From assembly GCA_021018815.1 (NCBI GenBank), contig JAITYX010000011.1:9748501-9812500 (forward strand): a DNA stretch of 64,000 bases, written 5' to 3'. Every line of letters starts with the position of its first letter. Position 1 is the first letter of the stretch. The stretch comes from Talinum fruticosum. Its lineage: Eukaryota; Streptophyta; Magnoliopsida; Caryophyllales; Talinaceae. A program made the position numbers and the translations under genes. The notes below the pieces were generated by a model, which saw only the letters and a program-made list of their open reading frames with translations, made no database searches and was not told the DNA's origin. Positions 36,526 through 48,759 of this stretch are shown here, one piece after another.

Positions 36526-38370
36526 TGTGAGTCAACCCAATGTACTACTGTACAGGGATGTGAAACCACTCACGCGTATACCCAAGTTTATTACCCGGAA
36601 GGACTCATATGATCTAGGAGTGAAAGTCGCTGCCCGTAGGCCAGAATACAATCTCATGTCACCTTCCTAGATGTTGTACTGGTAAAATGCTCAAGCCTAA
36701 GAAATAAACTTCTCAATTCGTTTTATGGTTATTATCTTTCTCATTACTTTATATGTATATTAATTAAATTACTCGATGAGGCACAAGACCACACTTTAAA
36801 GGTTTAAACTCGCTTTCCGATATAAAATACAAAGTTTACAAACATCACGGGACAAGGCCCTCAGGTTGTGAGGGTCCAAGATTGCTTTGGAGGTCACCAC
36901 TAACCTCCCTATGACCAGTGGGGGTTAATGGTTGGCTCTAGAGGTCATCATGGGCTTCCCCATAGCCAGTGTGTTTCTCTGATGGCCACCATGGGCTACT
37001 CCACGGCCTGTGGGAGCACCCATGGTTGGTGTTTCGGGTCATTTAAGTCGCTGCTGGCCACCACGGCTTGTCCCACAGGCGTTGGGGGAACCCCGTGGTG
37101 AGTGGCAGTGGCTCTCAAACTCTATTTTCTTCTCTCCTACATATTGTCTTTGTAAGATATCTATGAAAGGTTTGTTTTATAAATTTCCAGTATTCTAAGT
37201 ATTCTTTTCTCCCGATCACTCATCCCTAATAACACTACACTAAGTATATTCACTAACATATTTCAAACCTCAACCAAAATCATGGTTTCATAGCAAAGAT
37301 CTAAACATGGTTAGTACATTCTCATGTTAATGCATGAAATTATAACAACAAAAGAGAAGCTCAACCAATTAGATAATGATGATAATGTTTCTACTCCTTT
37401 TTCATTCTAACATCCTCCTAGTATATCTATATCAACGAGCCACTCCCAAAAATACATGCATGCAATAATTTCTTGAAGTTTTGAGCATGCAAAGTTGGCC
37501 CACAAGCACATTTACAAAATTTATTTTGGTTGAAAAGTAATATATACAGTGGGGAGGAGAAGGAAACTCATCTTAATGAGTATGATTAGAGCTAAGTTCT
37601 TGTTGTTTGTTATATTCTTGAAGCTTCTTTCTATTTCTCTACCTTTGTTCTTGACTCTAGCCTTGGTGAAGATGATAAACAATGTAGGTTGACCCTTGAA
37701 ATGAATGTGATTGAAGAAGATGAAGTCCCTTTAGTCTTCTTTCCTCTCTCTCTCTCTCTTCTTTGGAATTGCATGAAAATAATAAGCAAACATTTCTGGT
37801 TCAAGCATCCACTTGATTTATGCAGCAGGTTTGAAAGGGTTGTAATAATTATTTGGAGTATGGAGTAGAGAGATTGAATGTATCAGATTGGATGGAGGGA
37901 ATGGTGTTACAATGATGGTTGGGGTATGGTTTGGAGAGGTGGAGTGCAACATATTTGGAGGAAAATAATGATTGTGAGGTATGGTGACTTGGAGCTAGGA
38001 TGTTAGAGATGTAAGTTGCAGTGGTAGGCAAAGAAAAATGGAGCAAGCAATCAAACTTTTGACCTAAATGCTAAGGTTTTGGGAAGGAAAGAGTGAGTTT
38101 TGCATGTTTAGACCTTAGGAGAATAATCATGCTTTGAGATTATTTGATCCAAGCAACTAGCATGCCAAATGAACATTTTCTAAACTTACTCCTAATACTA
38201 TTTCCAACTAAATTAACTGTCAACTAACAAACTTGTAAATAAATACATATATGTAAGCTAACTAGCACATTATATGAATTTTATGACCAATCATTAAACT
38301 AAAGTGTTTAGTGAGTAAGTCATATATATAAATCAATTTTTTTAATCTATCTTTTAGTTTAGGTGTCACA
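36526..38370 (-). repeat. LTR-like segment, reverse orientation
   Basis: Bounded by TGTGAGTCAACC on the left and GGTGTCACA on the right; TGTGA and TCACA are the short inverted ends expected of an LTR. In minus orientation it starts TGTGACACC, a common plant gypsy LTR start. It holds one copy (about 36526-36700) of the unit that is tandemly repeated at 57833-58455. No matching TSD is visible on its two sides. Confidence 0.6.
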
Positions 38371-38404
38371 CAGGTCCTCTACAAAATTAGAGCATATGTA
38401 CCAT

Positions 38405-38895
38405 CCCTTGATGTAACATGCCTAATATGTTCAACCAAATTGAAACACAAGAACATATACTATTTGTTTGTGTCTTTGGAATAGAGGTCAGACAACAAAT
38501 TCTAGGATGGCTGCTGATTACTTATCAAGCGCAAACCTACAAACAGTTCTATGGGTGGCTTTTACACATGAACAAGCCAAGGCAGCTCACTACCTTTATT
38601 AGAACAACTATCGCTACCATGTTCTATGAAATACGGAGAAGCAAGAATAATAAGGCTTTTAATCACAAACATCCAGATGCAACTCGATCTACCTCAGTAG
38701 TCCAAGACAACCTCAAATTGAGATTCCAATTCCTCAGTAAAGGGTGGAAAAAATATCAATTATGTAATTTATGGATAGCCTCATTTTCCTATAGTTGTAC
38801 AAATACTTGTACTTGTGGAATATCCCTGAGTGTTTTTCAGGGCTGCTTGTTGGTAATGAAATTATCTAATTTCTTACCAAAAAATTCAAATTTAA
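38405..38895 (+). pseudogene. LINE 3' end: zf-RVT zinc-binding remnant
   Basis: From 38418 an open frame of 160 residues has IETQEHILFVCVFG, then GWLL, FYEIRRSKNNKAF and FLSKGWKKYQL. This matches the zf-RVT domain that closes the RT protein of plant LINEs (Cys-x2-Cys, ETxEHLFFxC, later ERNxRxF). The first Cys pair is one frame off (CLIC near 38416). The end, GGTAATGAAATTATCTAA plus A-rich tail, looks like a LINE 3' terminus. A second copy is at 50187. Confidence 0.65.
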
Positions 38896-39195
38896 AATAA
38901 TATAACCCCTTTATTTGGGTTGTAGTTGTTAATAAAACTACACCTTTTGAATTGAATTTGAACCTTTTGAATGATTTTGATTTGGGTCTAGGATACCAAT
39001 TAGACATACTCACCCCTGACTGGGGGTGTACGGAAGGTCCCAACCTTATCTTCATGAGCTCCTCATGTGTCTTCCCAAAAAGAATGAGAGGCCAAAAACC
39101 TTATCTAGTTCTAGGATAGCCATTAGAATAAGGTTTTTTTAATGATAATAACTATCTATATTAGAAGTAGACAAAGTTGATCCGATACAATTACT

Positions 39196-41871
39196 CACTA
39201 GTATAGATACCACTTTTAATGACGGGTCTTTAAGGACAAATCGTCATGAAAAATGCACCGGTGACAATTTTGTAAAAAAGCGACCTTTAATGTACATATG
39301 ACGATGGTTCTTTAAATAAACCGTCGTTAAAAATTAACTTTAATACTTTTTAACGACGGTTCATTCAAAGAACCATCGTCATAGATGTATTTATGACAAC
39401 AGTTCAATAAAGAACCGTCATTAAAAGTGTTAAAAGTTGAAAGTTGAAAGTCTTTTAACATGATTTAACCCTAACACTGTCTCTCTCCCTCTTTTCTCCT
39501 ATAGCGCCGCTGACCCCCACTTTTCTCTCTCTCCTCCTCTTAATTTCCTCACCTCAGATCTGAAACCCCTCCCTGTTCTCTCGTCCCCCTCATTTCCTCA
39601 CCTCAGATCTAAAACCGTCCCCTCTCTCTCTCTCCTTCCTTTGTCTCTCTTTCTCTGTTCCTCCAACGCTGACGTAAATGGCAACCAAGGCTCTCTTTTT
39701 CTCTCTTCCTCCAGCTTCGGCGTTGGCGTCAATTGCAACGAAGACTCCTCTCTCTCTCTCTCTCTTTTCCTCCAACGTCGGCGCCCATGGCAACCAAGGC
39801 ATTGTTGGCGTCAATGGCCAACTCATCTCGATCTTCAAGAGAGCACTAATTCCTCCTCCTCTTCACTTGCTCCCGCTCTGAATCGTCGTTTGTGTCCAAG
39901 CTCCGCCGCCGCGAGGATGAGCATGACGTCTTACCCGCCGAGCCTCCTCCTTGGTTAGTAATCCTCTCTCTTTCTGCGAATGTGATTTTGCTAGGTTCTA
40001 CCCTTTTAGATTTATGGGTTTTAACTCATTTTTTCTCTGCAATTTGTTTTGATTTTGCTTCTATAGTTCATTGTTAGACTTGTAATTGAAGAGTTGAAAT
40101 TTTTTGGATCTTCGTTGTTAGATGTGTAATTGAAAAGTTGAAGTCTCTTGGATCCTCACATTCGGAGTCTTTTCACGCTGCCAGTGAAGAAGGTTGTTTC
40201 ATTTGAGGTGATTAATTAGTTTAGATCTTGATTTCGTTTAGATATGATTTCGTTCTTGCCTTGTAATCTTCAAGGTTCTGGGAAATTTGTATTTAGATCT
40301 GATTTGTTTTGTTACTCGGTCTTTTTACTCTCTATTTTAGTTTTAGATTTAGATCCAAAAATTTTCAGATTTGAAAGTTCTCTATTTTTTAAAAAAATTT
40401 AGACGTATGACGACGATTCTCTTGAGAGAACCTTCGTTATAGGTGAGAGAACTGTCGTTATAGGTGACGAGGTGGGGGTTTAGAGTTCTATTTATTTACT
40501 CTAGGCCGTGGTGGGTCAGCTATCGCCTACTAGCAGCCCAGCCTCGTGCTCTGCTTGTGCCAGCGCGTGTTTCGATGAGTTTATTAACTTACTTCTGTTC
40601 GCTCTTTTTTGCTCGAACGTGAGAGCAAGGGATCACCCAACGAATGGATGCCAGGCTGAGCTAACTGCACGTTTTCCCAGGCCCTTATCCTATTCGCCCC
40701 CTTGCTCTACTTTTTGGGCCTTTTATCCAAAGAGGCGATTAGACAGAACATGAAGTGAGAGCTAAAGTACAGGAGAATCCCTCACAGGGGAACAAGCAAA
40801 CTTGGACTGGGGCGGCTTTGGTGTAACTCGCTGCTCTAATGGGTGGTTTTGAGCCAGGGGTTACAACCTTAACCACACAAGCCTGGGCTGGGCCTACTTC
40901 CAAGCTCGAGACTAGAAGAGCATTTCAGGAGTTTCAGATATCGCTTGTAATAAGGATGAAGTCTCATTCATATAGTAGAACTCAATAAGGGAAAGCAAAT
41001 TTCTTGATCTTGGGTTTCCATTAAAAAGGCTAAAGGAAAAGCCGCTTAGAGTAGAGGGAGCGAACCAAAAGCTCAGCTTTGCATCGAGCAATGCGACTCG
41101 CTCTGGAGATATGCCTTGTCTTATGAAACAAAAAATGGTCAAAATCTGATATGATCTCGGAAAGGTCGTATTTCTTTGGGTTGGTATTAATGGAATGGTT
41201 TCATTATCTAAAATGAAGAACATTTCCCACCAAAGAGATTTGGAAAGTGTGTTACTAGTTGAATTTCTCTGAGACCCTCTGTCTTTGACCCCTTATTCTC
41301 TCTTCGTCAGCCTAAACTGATTGCCGATCCAATATAGTAGCACTGACTGTCTTAGACCTCGACTTCCCTTTCTCATCCCCATATTAGATTAGAGAGTTTT
41401 TATGTTCCGAGAAATGATTTTCAATTTGAGTTCTTCACACTTGACCAAGCAGTTCAGACTGAAATACGAGAAAAACCCAACACCACGCCCTAGACTAAAT
41501 AGATAGAACTCTAAACCCCCACCTCTCGGATATTCCCTTTAGCTTATGCCTCTGGACCTTCTTTTTTTCTTTTAAGAGGAAGAAAAAGAAGAATCAAGAC
41601 TCAGAAAAAACCTAGAAAAAAAAAGAATAAAGAAAAGTAACTCAGATAAGAGCTAAGTAAGCAAGCAAGAAGGAGAGGCTAGCTTCGTCCCCGGTGCGTA
41701 GGGCCGATCCCCGTGTGTTGGAGAAGAACCGTCGTCATAGGTGTTATTTTACTACGATTTTTGAACCATAGTAAAAGATGTTACATACAACGACGGTCAC
41801 ATACACGATGGTGGTTGACCGTCGTTAAAGGTCGTTTTTAACCATAGTTAAAAGTGGTTTCTGTAATAGTG
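39196..41871. mobile_element. Non-autonomous CACTA (En/Spm) element, 2.7 kb
   Basis: Starts CACTAGTATAGATACCACTTT; the right end is the inverse of CACTATTACAGAAACCACTTT. Subterminal repeats AACGACGGTT and AACCGTCGT (with ACGATGGTT variants) occupy 39225-39430 and 41730-41860, as expected of CACTA transposase-binding regions. No transposase is inside. The flanking trinucleotides (act, tta) do not match, so the 3-bp duplication is not confirmed. The interior has a pyrimidine-rich leader-like stretch with possible exon-intron structure (39480-40200) and a distinct cargo (40469-41525). Confidence 0.85.
40469..41525. other. Cargo bounded by ~45-bp inverted repeats inside the CACTA
   Basis: GAGGTGGGGGTTTAGAGTTC at 40469 and its inverse ending at 41525 extend to about 45 bases of inverted repeat with few mismatches. 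The 960 bases between are less AT-rich and lack the CACTA motifs. Their texture recalls plant mitochondrial intergenic sequence, but I cannot identify any mitochondrial gene. They could be a nested element, captured host DNA or a NUMT. Confidence 0.45.
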
Positions 41872-42123
41872 TTAGGCGTTTTGAGTATAGATTTTTAACT
41901 TGTTTATTTAAATGGATCGGCTCATTCAACCCATTTAGTTAATTATGTTAGGTTTAGATAGAGACTACCAATACGACAGTAGCACGTTTAACCCATTTAT
42001 TTTTAAAAATTAAATTAATATATATATATGTTATTTCTAGAAAAGGGAGGGTAAATGAAAATTAAAAATTAAAGATGGTAGACTGGAATAAGTCACCTTT
42101 CTACATTTTCATATTTTGACGCA
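41872..42123. other. Short AT-rich spacer
   Basis: Sequence between the CACTA element and the second repeat block. Nothing recognised. Confidence 0.4.
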
Positions 42124-42425
42124 TGTGAGCCAACCTAACGTACTACGGTATAGGAATTCAAAATCACTCACAGCCAGTAGGGATCTTTGGTTGCCATGAC
42201 GCGCAACTCCACGACCTGTGGGAGCACCCATGGTTGGTGTTTCGGGTCATTGAAGTCTCTGCGGGCCACCACGGCCTATCCCACAGGCTGTGGGGTCCGC
42301 CGTGGTGGGTGGCAATGGCTCCCAAAACTCCATTTTATTTTCTCCTATGTATTTTGTCTTTTAAGGATATTTATAAAAGGTTTGTTTTATAAATTTTCTA
42401 ATATGCTAAGTATTATATTAGCTCA

Positions 42426-44808
42426 TGTAACGCCCCAATATAATCACTATATAAAACACACTTATTGAATAACCATAATATAACAAAGCAGCAGGAAGCT
42501 CTGTCGTATTAGGGCGTTACTGCCGTCCCTGCTCGAGAGACTAGGCTAAATTTACAACAAGACATATGATGATCCTTTCAATTTCCCCAAACACTTACAA
42601 TAAAAGTCTCGTACATCAAATATACGTAATTTAAACCACCAAACATGAGTTTGTTCTTCCCAAGATACATTATGACATTTAACAAATCACCACCGACAGA
42701 AATAACTCCGCAAGCAATTAAATCCACATGGATGTCTTAACCCAAAAAAAGGACGCATTTGCCAAAAGCCAATCATAAAACGCTTCCCGATTAACCAAAG
42801 CCCGATCACCGATCCGAGTCAACACCTCCCGATTCCTTTGCTCTTGTCACTTCTTGCCCAACATTAACAATATTTCCTTCCCCTAAAAACATTTAAGAAA
42901 ACATAAAAACAAGAATGAGCCATAGGCCCAAGACGCTACCCTTGTACTGTAAAAATTCATTATAAAAGTCAGTGAGCGCGCGCAGATAATTAAGATCAAT
43001 TTCAAAAGCTATTTATGTGTAAAACTAAAGTAATTGCACTATGCGTTAATCATTGAAATAGTTTAGGACCCATTTCTATACATATGAATGCCATGACGAT
43101 TCTGTGAGATAATCATATATGTAACTCGTGACTCGTATAGACAATTCGTTCATTTATCCCGATCGATCAGGAAGGGCCCCTATGAACTGTAATCTGTAAT
43201 CGTAAACTGTAATCGTGAACTGTAACCGTGTCTCGTAAACTATAATCGTGAACTGTAATCGTGTCTGTAAACTATAACTGTGAACTGTAATCGTGTTCGT
43301 AAATTGTAACTGTGAATTGTAACCGTTAACTGTGAACTGTGACTGTGAAGTGGGTCCAAATTATTTATATTATTAAAACAGTAAACTCAATAATAAAGAT
43401 GAACACTTGGAAAAATGTACAAGCAATAACGTACCTTTTAATGCGTTTTCACTCCTTACACAAGCTTCCTGATTACCACGTTTGTGACCTGTTTGTGTTT
43501 AGAGTAAGGCTTTTATAAGTTATATTTGCTTAATGAATTGCTAATATTACTTATATACTTTGTATTTCTTTGAACTTTTGTTATATGAGTTAACTGTTTT
43601 CCTTGTCATTCTTAAGGACTTTCATGTCTGTTTATCCCCTTAGTTATTCATTAAAGGATCCCTCGACAACTTAATACTTTCCGATAAGTTCTATGACCAA
43701 ATAATCAAGCGAACTTCCTATTTAAGGGGTCGGTTTGGTTTTCCAATTTTCTAAAAATTTTGGCAGAGTTTCGTTTGAAACATGGCCTAACCATTAGGCT
43801 AAAAGCCTTAAAAACCTGCATAAAATCCACAATAAAACTCAACGAGCCACACGCTCGGAGTATATTTACAACCACAAAACCCAGTTTCAACTCAATCAAC
43901 CTTCACATAACACAAGTAATTCAATCATGCTCAATACAACATCACAGTAAATATATTCACAGTGTGAGCATGCTCATATGAACTTTCAAGTTCCATATCA
44001 AGGTTCAGTAGCTCTAAATTCAACTTCAATTGCTCCTAATGTCCTCCCAATTCCACTAAAATCAATTCAAAACTCAATCTTGTCTAATTACTCCAGTACA
44101 ACATAAATTTGTGATATAATTTAAGTAGAAATTCAGGATTGGAGAAATACCTTAAAGGGGATTTCGAGGTGGAATTGGGCGGTGGAAGGCCTGGTGGTGG
44201 AGTTCAGTGTCGAGGCAGCGGCAGCGGGTGTTGGTGGGCGGCGTCAGGCACCGGACGGCGGCAGGCGGTGGCGGAGCAGCAGCAGGGGCTGTTCTGCCTC
44301 GCTGACGCGAGACAGGGGAAAGAAAAGAGAGAGAGAACCGGCGGCAGTGAGGTGGTGGTGGCGGCAGCCAGGGCGCCGGTGGCGATTTACTGGCGGCAGC
44401 AGGTGCCGGCGACAACTGGCTGACGGTGGCAGCAGTGACAGTAGTGAGGGGAAGTGGAGGAAGAGGGGTGAGAGAGAGCTTGAAGATGAATGGCTTGGCT
44501 TGCATTATAAGCTCCCTTCTGCTAACTCACGACACTTCTAGTAACCTCTCCTCCTCTTCTTTTTATTTATTTTTTTTATCACTTTAAATTATTCGGATTC
44601 GTAATAAAAAATATTTCGAACAAATTTTCATTTCGTGGTACAAACGTGAGTTTGCACGAGTTACCCATTATTATTTGCAATTATTAAATTATTCGCACCT
44701 TTTATTTTGGTTTCGAATTTTTGCGCCACTCACTGTTCTTAAACAATATTGAGACGATAACGTACAAATTTAAAATAATTAAATATGATCAAGTTTCGGG
44801 GTGTTACA
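42426..44808 (-). mobile_element. Solo LTR, reverse orientation, TSD gctca
   Basis: TGTAACGCCCC at the left and GGGGTGTTACA at the right, flanked by gctca (42421-42425 and 44809-44813). A GCGCGCTCACTG-like motif followed by GTACAAGGGTA on the minus strand (about 42990-42940) matches the Tekay copy-1 LTR at 18790-18830, so this is a Tekay-type LTR on the minus strand. A GGC-rich region (44160-44460) corresponds to the LTR's GCC-rich leader. Reading frames in it are compositional artefacts. Length 2383. Confidence 0.85.
43185..43355. repeat. CTGTAATCGTGAA minisatellite
   Basis: About a dozen imperfect units of roughly 12-13 bases (ctgtaatcgtgaa, ctgtaaccgtg, ctataactgtgaa). Internal to the solo LTR. 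Confidence 0.8.
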
Positions 44809-45240
44809 GCTCAATAAAATCCATTAAAATATATATGCAAGGCAAATCATTATCAATCCAAGATTTTGATAAACTTGAGCTAATATTCCCGATCACTCAT
44901 CCCTAATAGCACTACACCAAGTATATTCACTAGTATATTTCAAACCTCAACCAAAATCATGGTTTCACAAAGATCTAAATATGGTTAGTACATTCTCATG
45001 TTCATGCATGAAATTATATCAACAAAAGAGAAGTTCAACCAAGTTGATGATGATGATCATGTTTCTACTCCTTTTTCCTTTCTCACATCCTCCTAGGATA
45101 TCTATATCAATGAGCCACTCCCAAAAATATATGCATGCAACAATTTCTTTAAATTTTGAGCATTCAAAGTTGGTCCACAAGCACATTTATAAAATCCATT
45201 TTGGTTGGGAAGTAATATATACAGTGGGGAGGAAAAGGAA

Positions 45241-45630
45241 ACCCATCTTAATTAGTATGATTTGAGCTAAGTTCTTATTGTTTATTATATTCTTGAACCT
45301 TCCTTTTATTTATCTGCCTTTGTTCTTGACTCTATCCTTGGTGAAGATGATGAACAATGGAGGTTGAAGCTTGAAATGAATGTGATTGAAAAAGATGAAG
45401 TCCCCTTAGTCTTCTTTCCTCTCTCTCTCTCTAAAACCCATCTTAATTAGTATGATTAGAGCTAAGTTTTTGTTGTTTGTTATATTCTTGAACCTTCCTT
45501 CTATTTCTCTACCTTTGTTCTTGACTTTAGCCTTGGTGAAGATGATGAACAATGGAGGTTGAAGCTTGAAATGAATGTGATTGAAGAAGATGAAGTCCCC
45601 TTAGTCTTCTTTCCTCTCTCTCTCATTCTC
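45241..45630. repeat. 195-bp tandem duplication in block copy 2
   Basis: ACCCATCTTAATTAGTATGA starts at 45241 and again at 45436; the following ~195 bases match closely. Block copy 1 has the segment only once (about 37565-37760). The CTCTCTCT tract at the junction is a likely slippage point. Confidence 0.85.
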
Positions 45631-45802
45631 TCGCTCTCTCTCCCTCTTCTTTAGAGCTATTGGGTTTTGCATGAAAACAATGAGCAATCATTTCTAGTTC
45701 AAGCATCCACTTGATTTATGCAGTATATTTTAAAAGGGTTGTAATAATTTTTTAGAGTATGGAGTAAAGATATTGAGTGTATCAGATTGGAAGGAGGGAA
45801 TG

Positions 45803-48759
45803 TGTAAGACCTGGAAATTTTAGGTGCCTGCTTGCTAATGAATTAAATTATTAAAAGTTAAGTCAAAGATTCGAAATTATTAAATTAAGTGAATTATTAA
45901 TTTTTCCGAATCGGAATTAGAAGTCGAGAACTGAAACCCCGAGCGTGGGCTAGCTAAATTGGGCCTTGTGAAGCTAGTTGGGCCCAATTAAAATAAAAAG
46001 AAAAGGAAATGAGAAATGGAGATTGCTGGCATTTTTAGGAGGAGTTGGCAGATTGTGGGAGTAAAGGAGATTAAGGGGTCCAATTAAACATGGACAACAG
46101 CTTAATTAGGTGTGATCAGGAAAAGAGGAGAGAGAAATTGGGATTGAGAACAAAAGAGGGGGAACGAAGAAGCAGAAGCAGAAGGAGGGAAAGAAAGGAA
46201 CGGGAAAGCGTAAACACGGGAAAGCGAGAGAGGGAGCAGGGAAAGCGAGAGAGGGAGAGAGCGCGAGAGGCCGGTGGCCGCCTGAATGGCAAGGCGCCGC
46301 TGCCGTGGGCAAGGGAGAGCGAGAGCTCAGGAGGCCGAGCAAAGCAAAGGAAGAGGGGAAAAGCGAGAGATCGGGAGACAGAGATCACGAAGGGGAAGCG
46401 AACGCGAGGGCCGAGGAAGGCGGTCGGTGAGCACGGAACAGCGGCCGACGGCCGGCGAGCGAGAGGAGGAAGATAGCAAGATTGGTTCTGAGGCCAGGGG
46501 CAAGGAGAACGAGAGGCAGAGCAGAGAAACAGAGGAAAACGAGAAAGAGCGATTGTGGGAAGGAGAGAGTGAAAGACGAAGGTTTGAGGGAGCAGGAGCT
46601 AGACTAGAAATCGAAAGGCGGAAGAAGAAGCAAACCCCAATTTGAAATTCAATCCTCCAAAACTGAAATTCTTAGAACCTCTAAGAATCCAAGGTGAGTA
46701 ATCTGAATTCACCCTCTAAAATAAAGTGAATTAGGTGGATAAAACATGAATTCGAAGTATGAAATTGGAAACCCTAGGTTTAATTGAAGAAGTTAACGAC
46801 TTAAATTCACTAAATTAGCAACTCACGAATTAAAAAGCATGTTGTGATTATGTGATATCTAGTTCTGAATTTGTGATGTTTAAGTATTATTGAGCATGAT
46901 TATTGAGAATTGGATGAGATTAGCTTGAACAGAATTAGGGAGAAAAATCATAAAGTTAAGTTCATGAATTATGTGCAGATTTTCAGTAATTATGCATGCT
47001 GTCCGAATTTCTGTGAATTCAGGTGTAGCCCAAATTTCTTGAAAATTTTACTGCAGCTTTGGGGCAATTTATGGAAATTTCCTGTAAAATTTGGTATGCA
47101 TTGGATAAGTAGATTGGGAGATATCCAATTTTAAGTGAAAATGTGCTGTTTTGGGCTAAATCGGAACTAAGTGAGTAACTGAATTAAGAACTGAAATTTA
47201 AGAAGCTATGTGGCTAGATTAAAAGATATATATCGATTAAGGAAAGTTATAGAACCATTAACCACCTATACGCGATAATACGCGATCATGAAAACGATGA
47301 GTTCATTGATGGAAATCCTAATTGACATATTTATGTGATTTTGTGTTTATCCTGAATTACATCGATTATAAATGACATAAGCATGCGTATGTGAAATGAA
47401 TTGATTATACTTGAGTTGGAACTTGCTTATGTGAATTGGTTGTTTTGAAGAAATTACGTGTAAAAGCGTTGAGCTTGAATTATATGAACTAAGTGTATCT
47501 TGTGTATAAGTAATAAGAAGATAATAAGATAAGAAACATAAAGAATTAAAGAAGGGAGAAAGGATTGTGTTATTGATCTAAGACCCCACGAATTAAAGAA
47601 CCCTCTGAAGCTATGGCCATAGAAGTGTCTCGTTAACCCGAAGCCACGAATTATTTTACTTCCACGAATTATTGACAGTATGCGTCCTTCGAGTGAGGCA
47701 AGCCTCGAGGCCACGAATTATTTTGCCTTGAGGCCACGAATTATTTTGCCTCCAAGAAATGAGCCCACGAATTATTTTGGCTCCAAGAACTGGGTCTTTA
47801 GAGCAGAACATAAATCTTCTTTCCATTCGAAACTAAGAAGACTTAAAAGAATTATGATATGAAGAAACGAATGATCGTGCATGATGGACAAGAAAGAAAG
47901 AATCAATGATTTATGAAATGCACGATTGAACCGAAGAAGAAGAATGAGAAGAAGAATGAATCCTGACTTCATAAGAATTAATACGATAAGAAGATATGAT
48001 CTACCCGATGAATGACTTACTTGAGGAATGATTTATGTGATGAATGATTCTATGACTTACTTGCATAGAAAGACAAATGAAGTATGTTTGATTGAATTCA
48101 TGAGTAATTGATGTCATTGTACTTCTCGGTAAGTTGGTAAGTTAGAATCTCGCATGTCTTAAGCACGTATGATCTGAATCGCATGATATGAGTGAGTTAT
48201 GAACTTATGTGTGGCTGTTAATGAATTAATGTGCAAAGTGAAACCCGGGATTGGGTTTGGGTTATTCACTGGACTCGTGGAGCTCATGACCTCACAAAAA
48301 TTTCAGGTACAGACTCACAGGAGCGGCTTTTGGCTTTCGAAATAGCAGATGGATAGGAGATGCCGGACTTACTGCATGTTTATTTGTCTTTTGTTCATAA
48401 AGATGTTATAAAGATCGGTTGTATGTAAACTTAAGTTTTGACCATGAATATAAAGCCCTATGTGAATACTCCAAGCGTGTGGCTCGTTGAGTTTGTGTTG
48501 TGTTTACTCCGAGCGTGTGGCTTGTTGAGTTTATGAACGTGTTTCGTGAAGGGTTAAGGCTTTAAGTCTTTGAGATTAGCCATATTACAGAGAAAACTTT
48601 GCCGAAATTTCTAGAAAAACCTTCAAAAACCTAGAACCGCGCTTCCGCCAATCTAAGAAAGGGTTATTAATCCCAAGTTGAGAACTTAAACAGCCTTAGG
48701 GGTTCCTCTCGGGGAACCCCGACATGTAATACTCCTAGGGTAGGTATAGGGGTGTTACA
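45803..48759 (+). mobile_element. Solo LTR, 2957 bp, TSD gaatg
   Basis: TGTAAGACCTGG at the left, GGGGTGTTACA at the right, flanked by gaatg at 45798-45802 and 48760-48764. The uninterrupted site exists in block copy 1 near 37896 (gggaatggtgttacaatgatgg less one base at each end). It contains a GA-rich Arg/Glu-coding-looking leader (46100-46640) and the motif TTATTCACTGGACTCGTGG near 48264 shared with the LTR at 31397. No gag or pol. Confidence 0.9.
47644..47778. repeat. CCACGAATTATT dispersed minisatellite
   Basis: CCACGAATTATT begins at about 47644, 47662, 47711, 47733 and 47765, mostly followed by TTG and a Gly-Cys-type spacer CCTCCAAG or similar. It lies inside the solo LTR. Confidence 0.8.

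Larger units (their letters stand above)
36526..39095. mobile_element. Repeat block copy 1: LTR-like part plus LINE 3' end
   Basis: Collinear with 42124-50885 once insertions there are removed, from TGTGAG at the left to the shared CTTCCCAAAAAGAATGAGA near the right end. Left flanks differ (RNase H here, unrelated DNA there), so 36526 is a true boundary. Confidence 0.8.

Noticed and set aside
36526..38370. Host gene in the repeat block
   Set aside because: The segment occurs twice in the window with TG...CA ends, and no frame longer than background carries a domain.
43185..43355. CRISPR-like array
   Set aside because: Units are 12-13 bases, imperfect and without unique spacers, and the DNA is a plant LTR.
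44139..44541. Gly/Arg-rich and Pro-rich frames on both strands
   Set aside because: GGC-rich leader of a minus-strand solo LTR; simultaneous openness on several frames marks it as compositional.
46090..46645. Arg/Glu-rich frames in the 45803 solo LTR
   Set aside because: They come from a GA-rich leader inside an LTR; the opposite strand is open too, so this is composition.
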